NCBI RefSeq assembly: GCF_021568285.1
Contig: NZ_JAKGTQ010000002.1
Coordinates: forward strand, 186,001 to 250,000
Origin: Rheinheimera sp. UJ63
GTDB taxonomy: Bacteria; Pseudomonadota; Gammaproteobacteria; Enterobacterales; Alteromonadaceae
Reading direction: 5' to 3'
DNA length: 64,000 nucleotides
Shown: positions 29,334-38,249 of the stretch, piece by piece
Position numbering within the stretch: the stretch's first letter is position 1
Layout: every line of letters starts with the position of its first letter
The notes under the pieces: generated by a model
Seen by the model: only the letters and a program-made list of their open reading frames with translations
The model's database searches: none
What the model was told of the DNA's origin: nothing
Program-made: the position numbers and the translations under genes

Positions 29334-29449
29334 GCAGAGTTATTAATAAGAGTTAAAAAAATTTAATAATGAGTTTATCGGTACTCAGAAAATGGTGTTA
29401 AACCATACAAAACCCGCATAAATACAGGTGTTTCAGGGGCGTCTGTCAG

Positions 29450-29478
29450 TTGACATCTTACTTTTTACCTGTAATGAT
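29450..29478 (+). promoter_or_regulatory. Sigma70-type promoter of the TonB2 operon
   Basis: A perfect -35 box TTGACA (29450-29455) is followed after 17 nt by AATGAT (29473-29478), a four-of-six match to the -10 consensus. The predicted message would begin near 29485 and carry a ~90-nt leader before the DUF3450 start at 29578. Confidence 0.55.
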
Positions 29479-29489
29479 GCGGTTGGTTT

Positions 29490-29532
29490 ACCCTCTAAAA
29501 CGAGGGTCTGCCGTCGTTATCAACGGCGACCC
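29490..29532 (+). promoter_or_regulatory. Leader with two mutually exclusive hairpins before DUF3450-ttpC
   Basis: Hairpin 1 is ACCCTC / GAGGGT (29490-29507). Hairpin 2 pairs GGGTC-T-GCCGT with ACGGC-GACCC (29504-29532), a 10-bp stem with a single bulged T. Both need bases 29504-29507, so only one can form at a time. No T-run follows, so it is not a simple terminator. A switch-like or stability function is inference. Confidence 0.5.
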
Positions 29533-29577
29533 TTACAACATCAGGTTACGTTAATCAGCAATCATTGGTTGGGAACT

Positions 29578-30348
29578 ATGTTTAATAAAAAAACTCATAT
29601 GAGTCTTGTGGCATCTGCGTTGGCAGGCAGCTTCGCGCTGGCTGGTTCAGCTGCAGCAACAGACTTAAAAGATCTTCATCAAGCAAATAATCAAATTCAA
29701 CGTGCTGCTGTTCAGTCACAAGAGAAAATCAACACAATTTATGAGCAAGCTCAAGAATTGTTAGGTGAGTACCGTGTAGTTGTTGACCAAACAGACAACT
29801 TAAAAGTATACAACGATTTCTTAGCTACCTTAGTTGCTGACCAACAACGTCAAATCAACTCTGTGCAACGCCAGATTGACGGTCTTGAAAAGACTAACCA
29901 AGGTACAGTTCCGCTCATGTTCCGCATGATCGATTCTTTAGAGCAATTCATCAAAGCCGATATTCCACTGCGTACTGAACGTCGTTTAGAGCGTATTGAG
30001 CGGTTACGTGAATTGATGGCTCGCTCAGACGTACAACGTTCAGAGCAATTCCGTCAAATCCTTGAAGCCTATGAAATTGAAATGGGTTACGGTAGCGAGT
30101 TAGCGGCTTTCCAAGGCACGTTAACCACTGGCGGTAGCGAAATTACGGTTGATTACGTTCACTTAGGCCGTTTATCTTTAATGGCAATCGCTTTAGATGG
30201 CAGCGCTGGTTGGGTGTTCAATAAGAGCACTGGCGAGTGGGTTTCATTAGACGCTTCCTATTTACCTTCAGTAGGTAATTTCATCAAGATGGCTCGTCGT
30301 GAAGCCACGCTTGAAATGGATCGTGTACCACTTTTCGCAGCGGAGTAA
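29578..30348 (+). CDS. DUF3450 periplasmic coiled-coil protein of the TonB2-type system
   Basis: 256 aa from the ATG at 29578, which starts a clear signal peptide (KKTHMSLVASALAGSFALAGSAAA). The frame upstream to 29428 lies in the leader and is rejected. Residues ~30-130 are a long coiled coil (AVQSQEKINTIYEQAQELLGEYR onwards). The compact C-terminal part contains YVHLGRLSLMAIALDGSAGWVF. DUF3450 genes routinely precede ttpC-exbB2-exbD2-tonB2 in Vibrio and Shewanella relatives. The product probably works in the periplasm with TtpC; no mechanism is known. Confidence 0.88.
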   Translation: MFNKKTHMSLVASALAGSFALAGSAAATDLKDLHQANNQIQRAAVQSQEKINTIYEQAQELLGEYRVVVDQTDNLKVYNDFLATLVADQQRQINSVQRQIDGLEKTNQGTVPLMFRMIDSLEQFIKADIPLRTERRLERIERLRELMARSDVQRSEQFRQILEAYEIEMGYGSELAAFQGTLTTGGSEITVDYVHLGRLSLMAIALDGSAGWVFNKSTGEWVSLDASYLPSVGNFIKMARREATLEMDRVPLFAAE

Positions 30349-30354
30349 GAATAG

Positions 30355-31722
30355 ATGAAAATGGCAATTAAAAGTTTAGTTGTTGCTGCGGCAGTTACAC
30401 TTTCTGCGTCAGTAGCTTTCAACGCGGTAGCAAATACCGAAAAGTTAGACCAATTACTGCAACAAATTCAACAGCAACGTACAGTTGAAGGCCGCGTTAA
30501 CCAAGAGCGTGAGCGTGCATTCTTAGCTGAGCGTGCTGATAAGCAAGCATTATTAAATGCGGCGAAAAAAGCCTTAGCTGATCAAGAAGCTCGTGGTAAA
30601 CGTTTACAGCAAGAATATGCTCAAAACGACATCCTTATCGCCCAAAAGCAACAAGAGTTACAAAGCGCTTTAGGTACTATGGGTGAAGTATTCGGTGTGG
30701 TTCGTCAAACAGCCAACAAAACACTGGGTACCATTAGCAGTTCAATCATCAGCGCTGAATATCCTGGCCGTGATGTACCATTACGTGAAATCGCTGCAGC
30801 AACTGAACTTCCAACGTTAGATCAGATGGAAGACCTGTGGGTGGCTATGTTAACTGAAATGACTGAATCAGCTAAAATTTCAAAATTTGACGCTGAAGTG
30901 GTTGAGTTAGCCGGTGGTACTTCTACACAACGTGTAACTCGTTTGGGTTCTTTCCACTTAACCACAGCGACTGATTATTTGATCCGTAACGTTGATACTG
31001 ACCAAATCCAGCCACTGGGTCGTGCACCACAGTCTAAAATCCAAAGCTCAGTTGCTGCATTTAACAGCGCAGGTGCTGGTGAATTAGCGGGTATGTATGT
31101 GGATCCAACTAAAGGTAACTCACTGTTACGTTTAAACCAACAGCGCGCAACATTGATGGAATACTACCATCAGGGCGGCACGGTTGGTTATTTGATCACC
31201 GTATTATTAGCTATCGGTTTACTGATTGCTTTAGAGCGTATCCTAGTATTAGCTTCTGTTGGCGGCAAAATGCGTGCACAGCTGAAAAACCTGGGTGCAC
31301 CATCAGAGAAAAACCCACTGGGTCGTATTCTGAAAGTTTACCACGACAACAAATCAGCTGATGTTGAAAACTTAGAGCTTAAGTTAGACGAAGCCATCCT
31401 ACGTGAAACCCCAGCGGTTGATCGCGGTATCGGCTTAATCAAACTGTTTGCTGCAGTAGCACCGTTAATGGGTCTATTAGGTACAGTAATCGGTATGATT
31501 TTAACGTTCCAACAAATCACGTTATACGGTACAGGTGATCCGAAACTGATGGCAGGTTCAATCTCTTTAGCATTGGTAACCACTGCTCTAGGTCTGATTT
31601 GTGCTTTACCATTGTTGTTCGTTCACAGCATCGTACAGTCACGTGCTAAATCAATTCTACAAGTTCTAGATGAGCAAAGCGCTGGTATTGTTGCTGCTCA
31701 CGCGGAGAAGGAGAAAGCCTAA
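30355..31722 (+). CDS. ttpC: TtpC: ExbB/TolQ-type proton channel with periplasmic coiled-coil domain
   Basis: 455 aa, roughly twice the size of ExbB. A signal peptide (MKMAIKSLVVAAAVTLSASVAFNAVA) is followed by a periplasmic coiled coil and beta region to ~265. A MotA/TolQ/ExbB channel with three membrane segments follows (GGTVGYLITVLLAIGLLIALE, FAAVAPLMGLLGTVIGMILTF, LALVTTALGLICALPLLF). Vibrio TtpC is the fourth component needed by TonB2 for iron-siderophore and heme uptake. It starts 6 nt after the DUF3450 gene; its stop overlaps the exbB2 start by one base (TAATG). Confidence 0.92.
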   Translation: MKMAIKSLVVAAAVTLSASVAFNAVANTEKLDQLLQQIQQQRTVEGRVNQERERAFLAERADKQALLNAAKKALADQEARGKRLQQEYAQNDILIAQKQQELQSALGTMGEVFGVVRQTANKTLGTISSSIISAEYPGRDVPLREIAAATELPTLDQMEDLWVAMLTEMTESAKISKFDAEVVELAGGTSTQRVTRLGSFHLTTATDYLIRNVDTDQIQPLGRAPQSKIQSSVAAFNSAGAGELAGMYVDPTKGNSLLRLNQQRATLMEYYHQGGTVGYLITVLLAIGLLIALERILVLASVGGKMRAQLKNLGAPSEKNPLGRILKVYHDNKSADVENLELKLDEAILRETPAVDRGIGLIKLFAAVAPLMGLLGTVIGMILTFQQITLYGTGDPKLMAGSISLALVTTALGLICALPLLFVHSIVQSRAKSILQVLDEQSAGIVAAHAEKEKA

Positions 31723-32249
31723 TGAATCTCCAGCTAGTAGGGCTGTGGGAATCAGTACAGGATTTTATCCATACGGGAGGCAACGTCCTGTACGTTGTCG
31801 CCATAGTGCTCTTCGTCATGTGGGTATTGATGATAGAGCGTTACTGGTATGTCACTTCAATCTTTCCTAAGATGAAACGGGAAATCATTGCTAAGTGGGA
31901 TGCTCGGGAAGATACAACTTCCTGGTATGCGCATAAAGTCCGTGATTGCTGGATTTCTGAAGCGACGGATCAACTCGATCAAAGAATGTTACTGATTAAG
32001 ACACTGGTTGCAATGTGCCCATTAGTGGGTCTGCTTGGAACGGTAACGGGTATGATTGCGGTGTTCGATATCATGGCCACCCAAGGTACCGGTAACCCTC
32101 GCACAATGGCGGCGGGTATCTCCATGGCAACTATCCCGACAATGGCGGGTATGGTTGCGGCTTTGTCAGGTGTATTTTTCAGTTCGCGGCTGGAAGTTAA
32201 AGTCAAACGAGAGAAAGCTGATCTCGTAGACAGCTTACCGCATCATTAA
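31722..32249 (+). CDS. exbB2: ExbB2 proton channel subunit
   Basis: 175 aa with three membrane helices: ~18-38 (GGNVLYVVAIVLFVMWVLM), ~96-120 (LVAMCPLVGLLGTVTGMIAVF) and ~130-155 (GISMATIPTMAGMVAALSGVFF). It belongs to the MotA/TolQ/ExbB family and with ExbD2 converts proton flow into TonB movement at the inner membrane. The start overlaps the ttpC stop, and exbD2 begins 12 nt downstream. Confidence 0.93.
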   Translation: MNLQLVGLWESVQDFIHTGGNVLYVVAIVLFVMWVLMIERYWYVTSIFPKMKREIIAKWDAREDTTSWYAHKVRDCWISEATDQLDQRMLLIKTLVAMCPLVGLLGTVTGMIAVFDIMATQGTGNPRTMAAGISMATIPTMAGMVAALSGVFFSSRLEVKVKREKADLVDSLPHH

Positions 32250-32261
32250 GAGAGAATTTTT

Positions 32262-32666
32262 ATGGCACGTAAACGTATACGCGAAGACGAAGAAGCCGCA
32301 ATCGACATTACGCCGATGATGGATATCGTTTTCATTATGTTGATCTTCTTTATCGTTACGACTTCTTTCGTGAAAGAAGCGGGTATCGATGTCAACAAAC
32401 CTGAAGCGGCCCAGGCCACTAAAAAGCCTAGTGCGACAATCTTTATTGCTATCCGTGCTAACGGTGAAGTTTGGATGGACAAGCGTCCGGTTGATGTAGA
32501 GCGGGTTTCTGCGAACATCGAGCGGTTAAGAGCTGAGTCACCTACTGATACCATTATCATTCAGGCAGACAAAGAATCGAAACACGGTGTAGTAATGGAA
32601 GTTATGGACCAGATTAAAGCAGCTGATCCGTCACTTGTTATTACTGTTGCTGGGGAGAATAACTAA
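32262..32666 (+). CDS. exbD2: ExbD2 biopolymer transport protein
   Basis: 134 aa with one N-terminal membrane helix (~22-42) preceded by IDITPMMDIVFIMLIFF, whose membrane Asp is the conserved proton-path residue of ExbD/TolR. The periplasmic C-domain includes IQADKESKHGVVMEVMDQIKAA. It lies between exbB2 and tonB2, with 12 and 2 nt gaps. It is a partner of ExbB2 in the TonB2 motor. Confidence 0.95.
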   Translation: MARKRIREDEEAAIDITPMMDIVFIMLIFFIVTTSFVKEAGIDVNKPEAAQATKKPSATIFIAIRANGEVWMDKRPVDVERVSANIERLRAESPTDTIIIQADKESKHGVVMEVMDQIKAADPSLVITVAGENN

Positions 32667-32668
32667 TT

Positions 32669-33286
32669 ATGGTACGTTTCCTAACATCGTTAATTATCGG
32701 TGCCGTGGTAACGTTCCTGTTGTTTCTGATTATGGCGCTGCTCATTGAGGGCAGCGGCGAGCGGCGTCCTCCTGAGCAGGAGCGTATTATTATAGAGATT
32801 AATACGACACCGCCGGATTCAGATACACAGACGCGGACTCCACCACCACCGCCACCACCACCACCACCGGCCCAGCCGCCTAAACAGCAGCAGCCGGAGC
32901 CAGAAATGAGCAATACGGCAGGTGGCGTTTCGTTCAACATGCCAGGTCTTGATCTGGGTGCGAACACCGGCTTAGGTGATCCAGGTTCTTTATTACGTGA
33001 TGGTGATGCAACGCCTATCGTACGTATTGAACCACGGTATCCTGTGCAAGCAGCGCGTGACGGCTTACAAGGCTGGGTACGTTTAAGCTTTACTATCATG
33101 GAAGACGGCAGTGTGGATGAGGTTGAAGTGATTGAAGCCGAACCACGTCGTGTTTTTGACCGTGAAGCTATCCGTGCACTGCGTCGTTGGAAATATAGCC
33201 CGAAAGTTGTTGATGGCAAGCCGATGCGCCAGCCTGGCCAACAAGTACAGCTAGATTTCAGCTTAGATATGCAACAGGGAGATTAA
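32669..33286 (+). CDS. tonB2: TonB2 energy transducer
   Basis: 205 aa. One N-terminal membrane helix (SLIIGAVVTFLLFLIMALLIEG) precedes a run of ten prolines (~52-61) and a short Gln/Pro spacer. The C-terminal TonB domain reads PRYPVQAARDGLQGWVRLSF, then EAIRALRRWKYSPKVVDG. It is short, as TonB2 proteins are. It couples the inner-membrane motor to TonB-dependent outer-membrane receptors. The long minus-strand open frame opposite it is only a codon-bias artefact of the CCA/CCG repeats. Confidence 0.95.
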   Translation: MVRFLTSLIIGAVVTFLLFLIMALLIEGSGERRPPEQERIIIEINTTPPDSDTQTRTPPPPPPPPPPAQPPKQQQPEPEMSNTAGGVSFNMPGLDLGANTGLGDPGSLLRDGDATPIVRIEPRYPVQAARDGLQGWVRLSFTIMEDGSVDEVEVIEAEPRRVFDREAIRALRRWKYSPKVVDGKPMRQPGQQVQLDFSLDMQQGD

Positions 33287-33290
33287 AGAA

Positions 33291-34556
33291 ATGAAAAAAT
33301 TATCTTTATTAACCTCAGCTCTGATCGTTGCCGCCAGTTTTAGTTTTTCTGTGCCAGCAATGGCACAGGTTAACATTACTGATGCTGACAGAGCGCGCAT
33401 TGAAGAACGCAAAAACCGTAAAACGCAGTTACCTGGTGAGCGGGTAGGTCGCGGTGTAACTAAAGCATTTGAGTTATACAGCGAAGAAAAAGTTGACGAA
33501 GCTTTGCAAGTGTTATTAGAAATTCGCGGTGGTAATGATTTCGATAACGCGTTTTTAGCACGTTTCATCGGTAACTTGTATGCCACTAAAGATACTAAAC
33601 AAGCGATCAAGTATCTTGAACAAGCCGTTAAATCTGACTTACTAAGTTTTACGGATCACTCTGCATCGTTAAGGTTGGTTGCAGATTTGCAATCAATGGA
33701 AAATATGCATAAAGATGCCATTAGAAACTATGAAGCTTGGATGAAGTTTACCGGTGAGCAAAATGCTGATGTCTATCTGCGTATTGCGAATGCTTATTAC
33801 CAACTAGGTGATTACAAAAACGTTCTTACTCCAATTGATAATGCTATTCGTTATGCTAAAGAGCCTAACAAACAGTATTACATGCTGAAGATGGGCGCCT
33901 TGTATGAGTCTAAAAACTACCCGAAAACGGTAGAAACGGTAGAAACGATGGTGAAACTGTTTCCTGAAGAACGCCAATACTGGGTTTATTTAGGTAACTT
34001 TTATACTTTAGTTGAAGATTACCAAAAATCGTTAAGTGCTCTGCAAATTGCTTACAATAATGGTTATTTGCAATCAGAGTCTGAGCTAAAAACGCTTGGT
34101 CAAATGTATGCAAATAACAACATTCCGCATAAAGCGGCAGCGATTTACGAAAAATACATGAAAAGCGGTAAGATCAAAAAAGATCGTACCATGTTAAATG
34201 CTATTGCATCTAACTTCCAAGCTGCTCGTGAATTTGGTAAAGCCGCTGAGTACTACGGTGAATTAGCTAAAATGACCAATGAAGCTGATGCGTATCGTCG
34301 CCAAGGTATGGCTTACTTAGCCATTCAAAAGTACAACGATGCCATTAAAGCTTTTGATGCTTCTTTAGCCATTGATTCACGTGATGCCGGTAAGATCCAC
34401 ATGAGCATGATGGAAGCCTACTTCTATCAAGGCAAATATCGCGAAGCGAATGCTGCATTGCAAGCGGCTAAGCGGGATCCTGCAACTGAGCGTCAAACAC
34501 GTAGTTGGCAGAGCTACATCAATGAAAAAGCGCGAGTGAAAAACATCAGCTTATAA
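33291..34556 (+). CDS. Periplasmic TPR protein of the TonB2 operon
   Basis: 421 aa. A signal peptide (MKKLSLLTSALIVAASFSFSVPAMA) is followed by about nine TPR-like helical repeats from ~60 to 400 (for example DVYLRIANAYYQLGDYKNVLTPIDNAI and KYNDAIKAFDASLAI). It is 4 nt after tonB2 and closes the operon before a strong terminator. In Vibrio a TPR gene also follows tonB2. It is probably a periplasmic scaffold; no catalytic motif is visible. Confidence 0.88.
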   Translation: MKKLSLLTSALIVAASFSFSVPAMAQVNITDADRARIEERKNRKTQLPGERVGRGVTKAFELYSEEKVDEALQVLLEIRGGNDFDNAFLARFIGNLYATKDTKQAIKYLEQAVKSDLLSFTDHSASLRLVADLQSMENMHKDAIRNYEAWMKFTGEQNADVYLRIANAYYQLGDYKNVLTPIDNAIRYAKEPNKQYYMLKMGALYESKNYPKTVETVETMVKLFPEERQYWVYLGNFYTLVEDYQKSLSALQIAYNNGYLQSESELKTLGQMYANNNIPHKAAAIYEKYMKSGKIKKDRTMLNAIASNFQAAREFGKAAEYYGELAKMTNEADAYRRQGMAYLAIQKYNDAIKAFDASLAIDSRDAGKIHMSMMEAYFYQGKYREANAALQAAKRDPATERQTRSWQSYINEKARVKNISL

Positions 34557-34570
34557 TTGATACGCTTACT

Positions 34571-34599
34571 AAAAAACCCGCTAAATAGCGGGTTTTTTT
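34571..34599 (+). terminator. Rho-independent terminator of the TonB2 operon
   Basis: The stem is CCCGCT / AGCGGG with loop AAAT (34577-34592), extended by A-T pairs, and followed by seven T. It begins 15 nt past the TPR stop. Confidence 0.92.
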
Positions 34600-34636
34600 A
34601 TCAAATTGTTTAAGCAATTTTGTATTACAGGTGATG

Positions 34637-35242
34637 ATGAACTATTTGGCACATCTGGCTCTAGCGCAGCCTACAGCGTCATCGTTAGTGGGGAATTTGT
34701 TGGGCGACTTCTCTAAAGGCGTATGCCTTGTTTCTCTTGCTCCCTCAATTAAAGCCGGCCTTGCTAATCATCGAGCAGTAGATGCCTTTACTGATGCAGA
34801 TAGTGCTATTTGTCTGGCTAAACGGCAATTTTCATCGACAAGGCGGCGCTTTGCTGGGGTGGCTTTGGATGTATTATTTGACCACTTTTTAACAGTACAT
34901 TGGTCTCGCTTTTATGCAGAACCTTTTAGTCGCGCTAAATTAGCGCTCTACCAGCAATTAGCCCATGCGGAGCCTCTAATGCCAGCGCAGATGTTGTGGA
35001 CTATGCAAAAAGTGCGACAGCAAGATTGGTTTGAAAGCTACCAGCAATTGCCTCGAGTCGGCATGGCGTTAGATAGGATTGCTCAGCGAATTCGTTTTGC
35101 CAATCAATTCGCCGGTATTATTACTGAAATTACTCCGCGCTATACTGAGCTTGAACAGGTATTCTTAGACTTTTACCCCAGGTTACAACAGCATGTGAGA
35201 CAACAGGCTTTAGAGTCAATTATCATGCCCGCGCAGCGTTAG
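34637..35242 (+). CDS. acpH: Acyl carrier protein phosphodiesterase (AcpH, DUF479)
   Basis: 201 aa from the ATG at 34637; GTG and ATG codons at 34631 and 34634 are alternatives, and the AGGTG just before fits this choice. MNYLAHLALA, SSLVGNLLGDFSKG, the His/Asp-containing HRAVDAFTDAD and ALDVLFDHFLTVHWSRF match E. coli AcpH. AcpH removes the 4'-phosphopantetheine arm from acyl carrier protein. It is a single gene between the TonB2 terminator and a convergent ion-channel gene. Confidence 0.9.
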   Translation: MNYLAHLALAQPTASSLVGNLLGDFSKGVCLVSLAPSIKAGLANHRAVDAFTDADSAICLAKRQFSSTRRRFAGVALDVLFDHFLTVHWSRFYAEPFSRAKLALYQQLAHAEPLMPAQMLWTMQKVRQQDWFESYQQLPRVGMALDRIAQRIRFANQFAGIITEITPRYTELEQVFLDFYPRLQQHVRQQALESIIMPAQR

Positions 35243-35303
35243 CTAGTGCCTTGCAAACGCCTATCAAGCCTGTAAATGGCTATTTCTTTAAAGCGGTATT
35301 GCT

Positions 35304-36164
35304 TTAGCCTTCGGTATGTTTTTGCTGCTCAGCCAGTTTGCTGGCTTCAGCGGCTCTTCTTTCTTCTAAATGTTTTAAGTGTTGTGCTTTATGTTCGCGG
35401 GCTTGTTGATAAGCATCGCTAAAAGCGGCCGCCAATATGCCCGTTGGCATGGCGACTAAACCAATACCAATTAACGCGGTTATTCCGGCACAAAACTTAC
35501 CCAGTGGCGACAGGGGGGTAACATCGCCATAGCCCACAGTGGTGAGTGTGGCAATTGACCACCACATGGTACGCGGGATACTGCCAAAGTCTGCTGGATT
35601 ACTTTTCCCTTCCACCAAATATAACAATATCGACGTGAGTAACAGTAATAAAAGGGCTATCAGAAAGCTGATCCCCAATTCGGTTTGCCGTTTACGAATG
35701 GATTGCAGCAGTAAAGTGAGGGAGTAATTAAAGCGTGTCAGCCGGGATAGACGCAGAATACGGAAAACGCGCATCAAACGAATCACCAACAGCGGTAAAT
35801 CTTCAGACAATGGCATAAAAGTTAACAGCACTAAGATATCCAGCAAAGTCCAGCCAGAAATGATAAAGCGCCAACGGCTAATGCCCTGTTCACCATGCCC
35901 ATAGGGTGCAATATAGATACGTAAGGCTAACTCAGTAGCAAATATGATTAATAATATCTGATTAATTAAAACAAAGTATTCAGGGTAAGCCTCTGTTAAT
36001 AAGGGTTCTGTTTCTAAAATGGCGAAGATTGTGGAAAGTACAATGACAACGCATATAAATAAATTGAATGGCGATAGCCCTTCTTGACGCCATGACGAAG
36101 GATCTATCTGTTTTGCCAGCCAATTTCTTTTATTCATAGAGGTTAAAGCGCTCGTTTTACTCAT
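35304..36164 (-). CDS. Voltage-gated-type potassium channel
   Basis: 286 aa with six predicted membrane segments. An S4-like helix has spaced arginines (RLMRVFRILRLSRLTRFN, ~130). The pore helix and selectivity filter are WWSIATLTTVGYGDVTPLS (~205-223), with TVGYGD indicating K+ selectivity. The C-terminus (from ~250) is a charged Ala/Glu/His-rich cytoplasmic coil. It sits in the inner membrane. It is followed at its 3' side by acpH in convergent orientation. Confidence 0.92.
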   Translation of the reverse strand: MSKTSALTSMNKRNWLAKQIDPSSWRQEGLSPFNLFICVVIVLSTIFAILETEPLLTEAYPEYFVLINQILLIIFATELALRIYIAPYGHGEQGISRWRFIISGWTLLDILVLLTFMPLSEDLPLLVIRLMRVFRILRLSRLTRFNYSLTLLLQSIRKRQTELGISFLIALLLLLLTSILLYLVEGKSNPADFGSIPRTMWWSIATLTTVGYGDVTPLSPLGKFCAGITALIGIGLVAMPTGILAAAFSDAYQQAREHKAQHLKHLEERRAAEASKLAEQQKHTEG

Positions 36165-36194
36165 AAACTAGCCTAGCAGTACTGGGCTTTCGAC

Positions 36195-36431
36195 TCAAGC
36201 ATCGTCCTTGCTTTGCAGTGTAATAGCATGGCTTAATTTAAATATCAGTGGTCGCAAGATAACTTCTGCCAAAATGGCCGCATACAACCAGCTTATCAAT
36301 AACACACTTATCCCGGCCGATAATACGTTTTGCTTTAAGGTACTTTCGTAGTAAAACACGCTTATTAGCCCCAGTAAGCTGCATAAAAAAGCGGCACTGG
36401 GAAAGTTGCGGCGGGTTTGTGATAACGCCAA
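36195..36431 (-). CDS. Small two-helix membrane protein, unknown
   Basis: 78 aa at most. It has two hydrophobic segments (AAFLCSLLGLISVFYYE and VLSAGISVLLISWLYAAILAEVIL) and a charged C-terminus. The only available start is TTG at 36431 with a poorly spaced AGG, so the true start is unclear and it could be a fragment. It lies 30 nt upstream of the channel gene on the same strand and might be cotranscribed. No family was recognised. Confidence 0.4.
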   Translation of the reverse strand: MALSQTRRNFPSAAFLCSLLGLISVFYYESTLKQNVLSAGISVLLISWLYAAILAEVILRPLIFKLSHAITLQSKDDA

Positions 36432-36615
36432 GCCTATTCAAATACAGCGACACGTTGCTGTCATGCTCCGTTATTTTGTTTTACCACAGATTATTTGTAC
36501 AACAACGTTTTCAGTCTAGGCCTTGCAGCCGCTTTCAGGTAGGCTAGTTATGGCAATTTAAACTGTTATACCATTTAGACAGTGAGGTTAGATAGCAGCG
36601 CTAACAGAGGACATT

Positions 36616-37542
36616 ATGACAGAAGTATATTACCCGATTGGCCGTTTAGGCCAGCCTTGGCAAGCGGCTGAAAAACAACAATGGTTGGCGTTACAAAAAG
36701 TACAACGCAGTTATCAGCAGGATGTGTTAGCGTCATTCGCCTCTCTCGATGCGCATTTCGAGAGAGAGCAATATGGTGAGGTTGATTATCAAGCGCAAGG
36801 TTTTGCTTGTTACCCGCTTTATATTTTAAAGAGTCGTGATTGGCGAGACGATAAACCCTTAGCGTTAATTACCGGTGGCGTACATGGTTATGAAACCAGT
36901 GGTGTGCATGGCGCTTTGCGATTTGCGGCGCAGCATGCTGCAGCGTATTTAGCTGATTTTAATCTGTTAATTGCACCTTGTATCAGCCCTTGGGCCTATG
37001 AAACGATTAATCGCTGGAGCCCTTTGGCGGTGGATCCAAATCGCTCATTTAGCGGTGATAGTGCAAGTGACGAAGCACGTTATTTACGTGAGTATTTACA
37101 GCGACTGGGTATCACCCCTTTGTTACACATTGATTTACATGAAACCACCGACAGTGATAATACGGAGTTTCGCCCAGCAAAAGCTGCGCGCGATGGCACC
37201 GTCAATACCAATTGGAACATTCCGGATGGTTTTTACCTCGTTGGCGATACAGAGCGACCCGAGCCGGCATTTCAGCAAGCGATTATAAATGAAGTCGCCA
37301 AGGTAACGCATATCGCGCCGCCGGACGAAAACGGTGAGTTAATTGGTGATCCTATGGTACAACCGGGGGTGATCAATTATCCAAAGAAAGCCTTGGGTTT
37401 ATGCGGTCGTGTTACAGAGGCCCCATATGTGACCACCACTGAAGTGTATCCAGACAGCCCCATTGCCACGCCTGAACAATGCGTTATGGCACAAGTTACC
37501 GCGATTTGTGCTGCTTTAAACTTTGTAAGGCAAGCGAGCTAG
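36616..37542 (+). CDS. M14-family metallocarboxypeptidase
   Basis: 308 aa. The zinc-binding H-x-x-E is in GGVHGYETSG (H90, E93), and the third ligand is in LLHIDLHETTD (~171-175). The catalytic-Glu candidate is in GRVTEAPYVTTTEVYP (~277). ISPWAYETINRWSPLAVDPNR supplies the substrate-binding Asn/Arg. The family includes carboxypeptidases and succinylglutamate-desuccinylase/aspartoacylase relatives, and the substrate is not clear. No signal peptide is visible, so it is probably cytoplasmic. The GNAT gene follows after 1 nt. Confidence 0.88.
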   Translation: MTEVYYPIGRLGQPWQAAEKQQWLALQKVQRSYQQDVLASFASLDAHFEREQYGEVDYQAQGFACYPLYILKSRDWRDDKPLALITGGVHGYETSGVHGALRFAAQHAAAYLADFNLLIAPCISPWAYETINRWSPLAVDPNRSFSGDSASDEARYLREYLQRLGITPLLHIDLHETTDSDNTEFRPAKAARDGTVNTNWNIPDGFYLVGDTERPEPAFQQAIINEVAKVTHIAPPDENGELIGDPMVQPGVINYPKKALGLCGRVTEAPYVTTTEVYPDSPIATPEQCVMAQVTAICAALNFVRQAS

Positions 37543-37543
37543 C

Positions 37544-38056
37544 ATGGATGTCAGGATCCGTCTGCTGCAAGCGGATGATCTTGCTAAGGTGGTTGCCTTG
37601 CAAGATCACTGCTATAGCGACGATTTATATGAACCGCCGGCGTTACTCGGTGCGCGTTTAAAGGTGGCGACAGAAAGTTGCTGGTTGGCCGAAAATACGG
37701 CGGGTGAGTTACTTGGCTATTTATTCAGTTATCCTGCGCTGACGCAGCATGTGACTGTTTTAGCCAGTCAATTTGAGCGTGCAGCGGCAGCGGATTTATT
37801 GTACCTGCATGATCTTGCCGTTAGTGAGGCTGCGCGGGGTAAAGGCATTGCCGCCATACTGTTAAAACAAGCTGAGCAGCATGCGGCTGCTTTATCGCTG
37901 CCATGTTTAGCCTTAGTTGCTGTTCAAAAATCGCAGCGTTTTTGGCATAAACAGGGCTTTATTGCGCACAGGCTGTTAGCCGAAAAAGCACTGTGCGCTT
38001 TGCATAGTTATGGCTTAGATGCAGTGTATATGCAGAAGCCTTTAACCAGTGGCTAA
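37544..38056 (+). CDS. GNAT-family N-acetyltransferase
   Basis: 170 aa. The acetyl-CoA-binding motif is LYLHDLAVSEAARGKGIAAILLKQAE (~90-115) with RGKGIA as the pyrophosphate loop, and the C-terminal KSQRFWHKQGF is typical. The acceptor substrate is unknown. It starts 1 nt after the M14 peptidase stop, so the two are very likely cotranscribed and may act in one pathway. Confidence 0.9.
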   Translation: MDVRIRLLQADDLAKVVALQDHCYSDDLYEPPALLGARLKVATESCWLAENTAGELLGYLFSYPALTQHVTVLASQFERAAAADLLYLHDLAVSEAARGKGIAAILLKQAEQHAAALSLPCLALVAVQKSQRFWHKQGFIAHRLLAEKALCALHSYGLDAVYMQKPLTSG

Positions 38057-38249
38057 TTTTTTAGTGATGGGTGTATCAAGTTGCTCCCTGCTGCTGTTGT
38101 AACTGCTAAAAACTGGCTTGTTGGCTTTTAGTCTTTGGGGCTATAGCCTTATTGCCTGCTTGTAATATCTACAGTAGCGCCGCAACGAGTCGCTAAAACG
38201 CAGAGTAATCTGCTATAGTCGGTTTATTTGAATAAATTCAGAGACAAAC

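Noticed and set aside
29428-29577. N-terminal extension of the DUF3450 protein
   Set aside because: It spans the promoter and leader hairpins; the ATG at 29578 starts a perfect signal peptide.
32641-33219. Long minus-strand open frame opposite exbD2/tonB2
   Set aside because: It is a mirror of tonB2 and its polyproline codons (giving polyglycine); tonB2 is certain by domain and operon context.
36238-36453. Alternative minus-strand frame overlapping the small membrane protein
   Set aside because: It has no hydrophobic pattern or start signal; the frame ending at 36195 fits better, though it too is weak.
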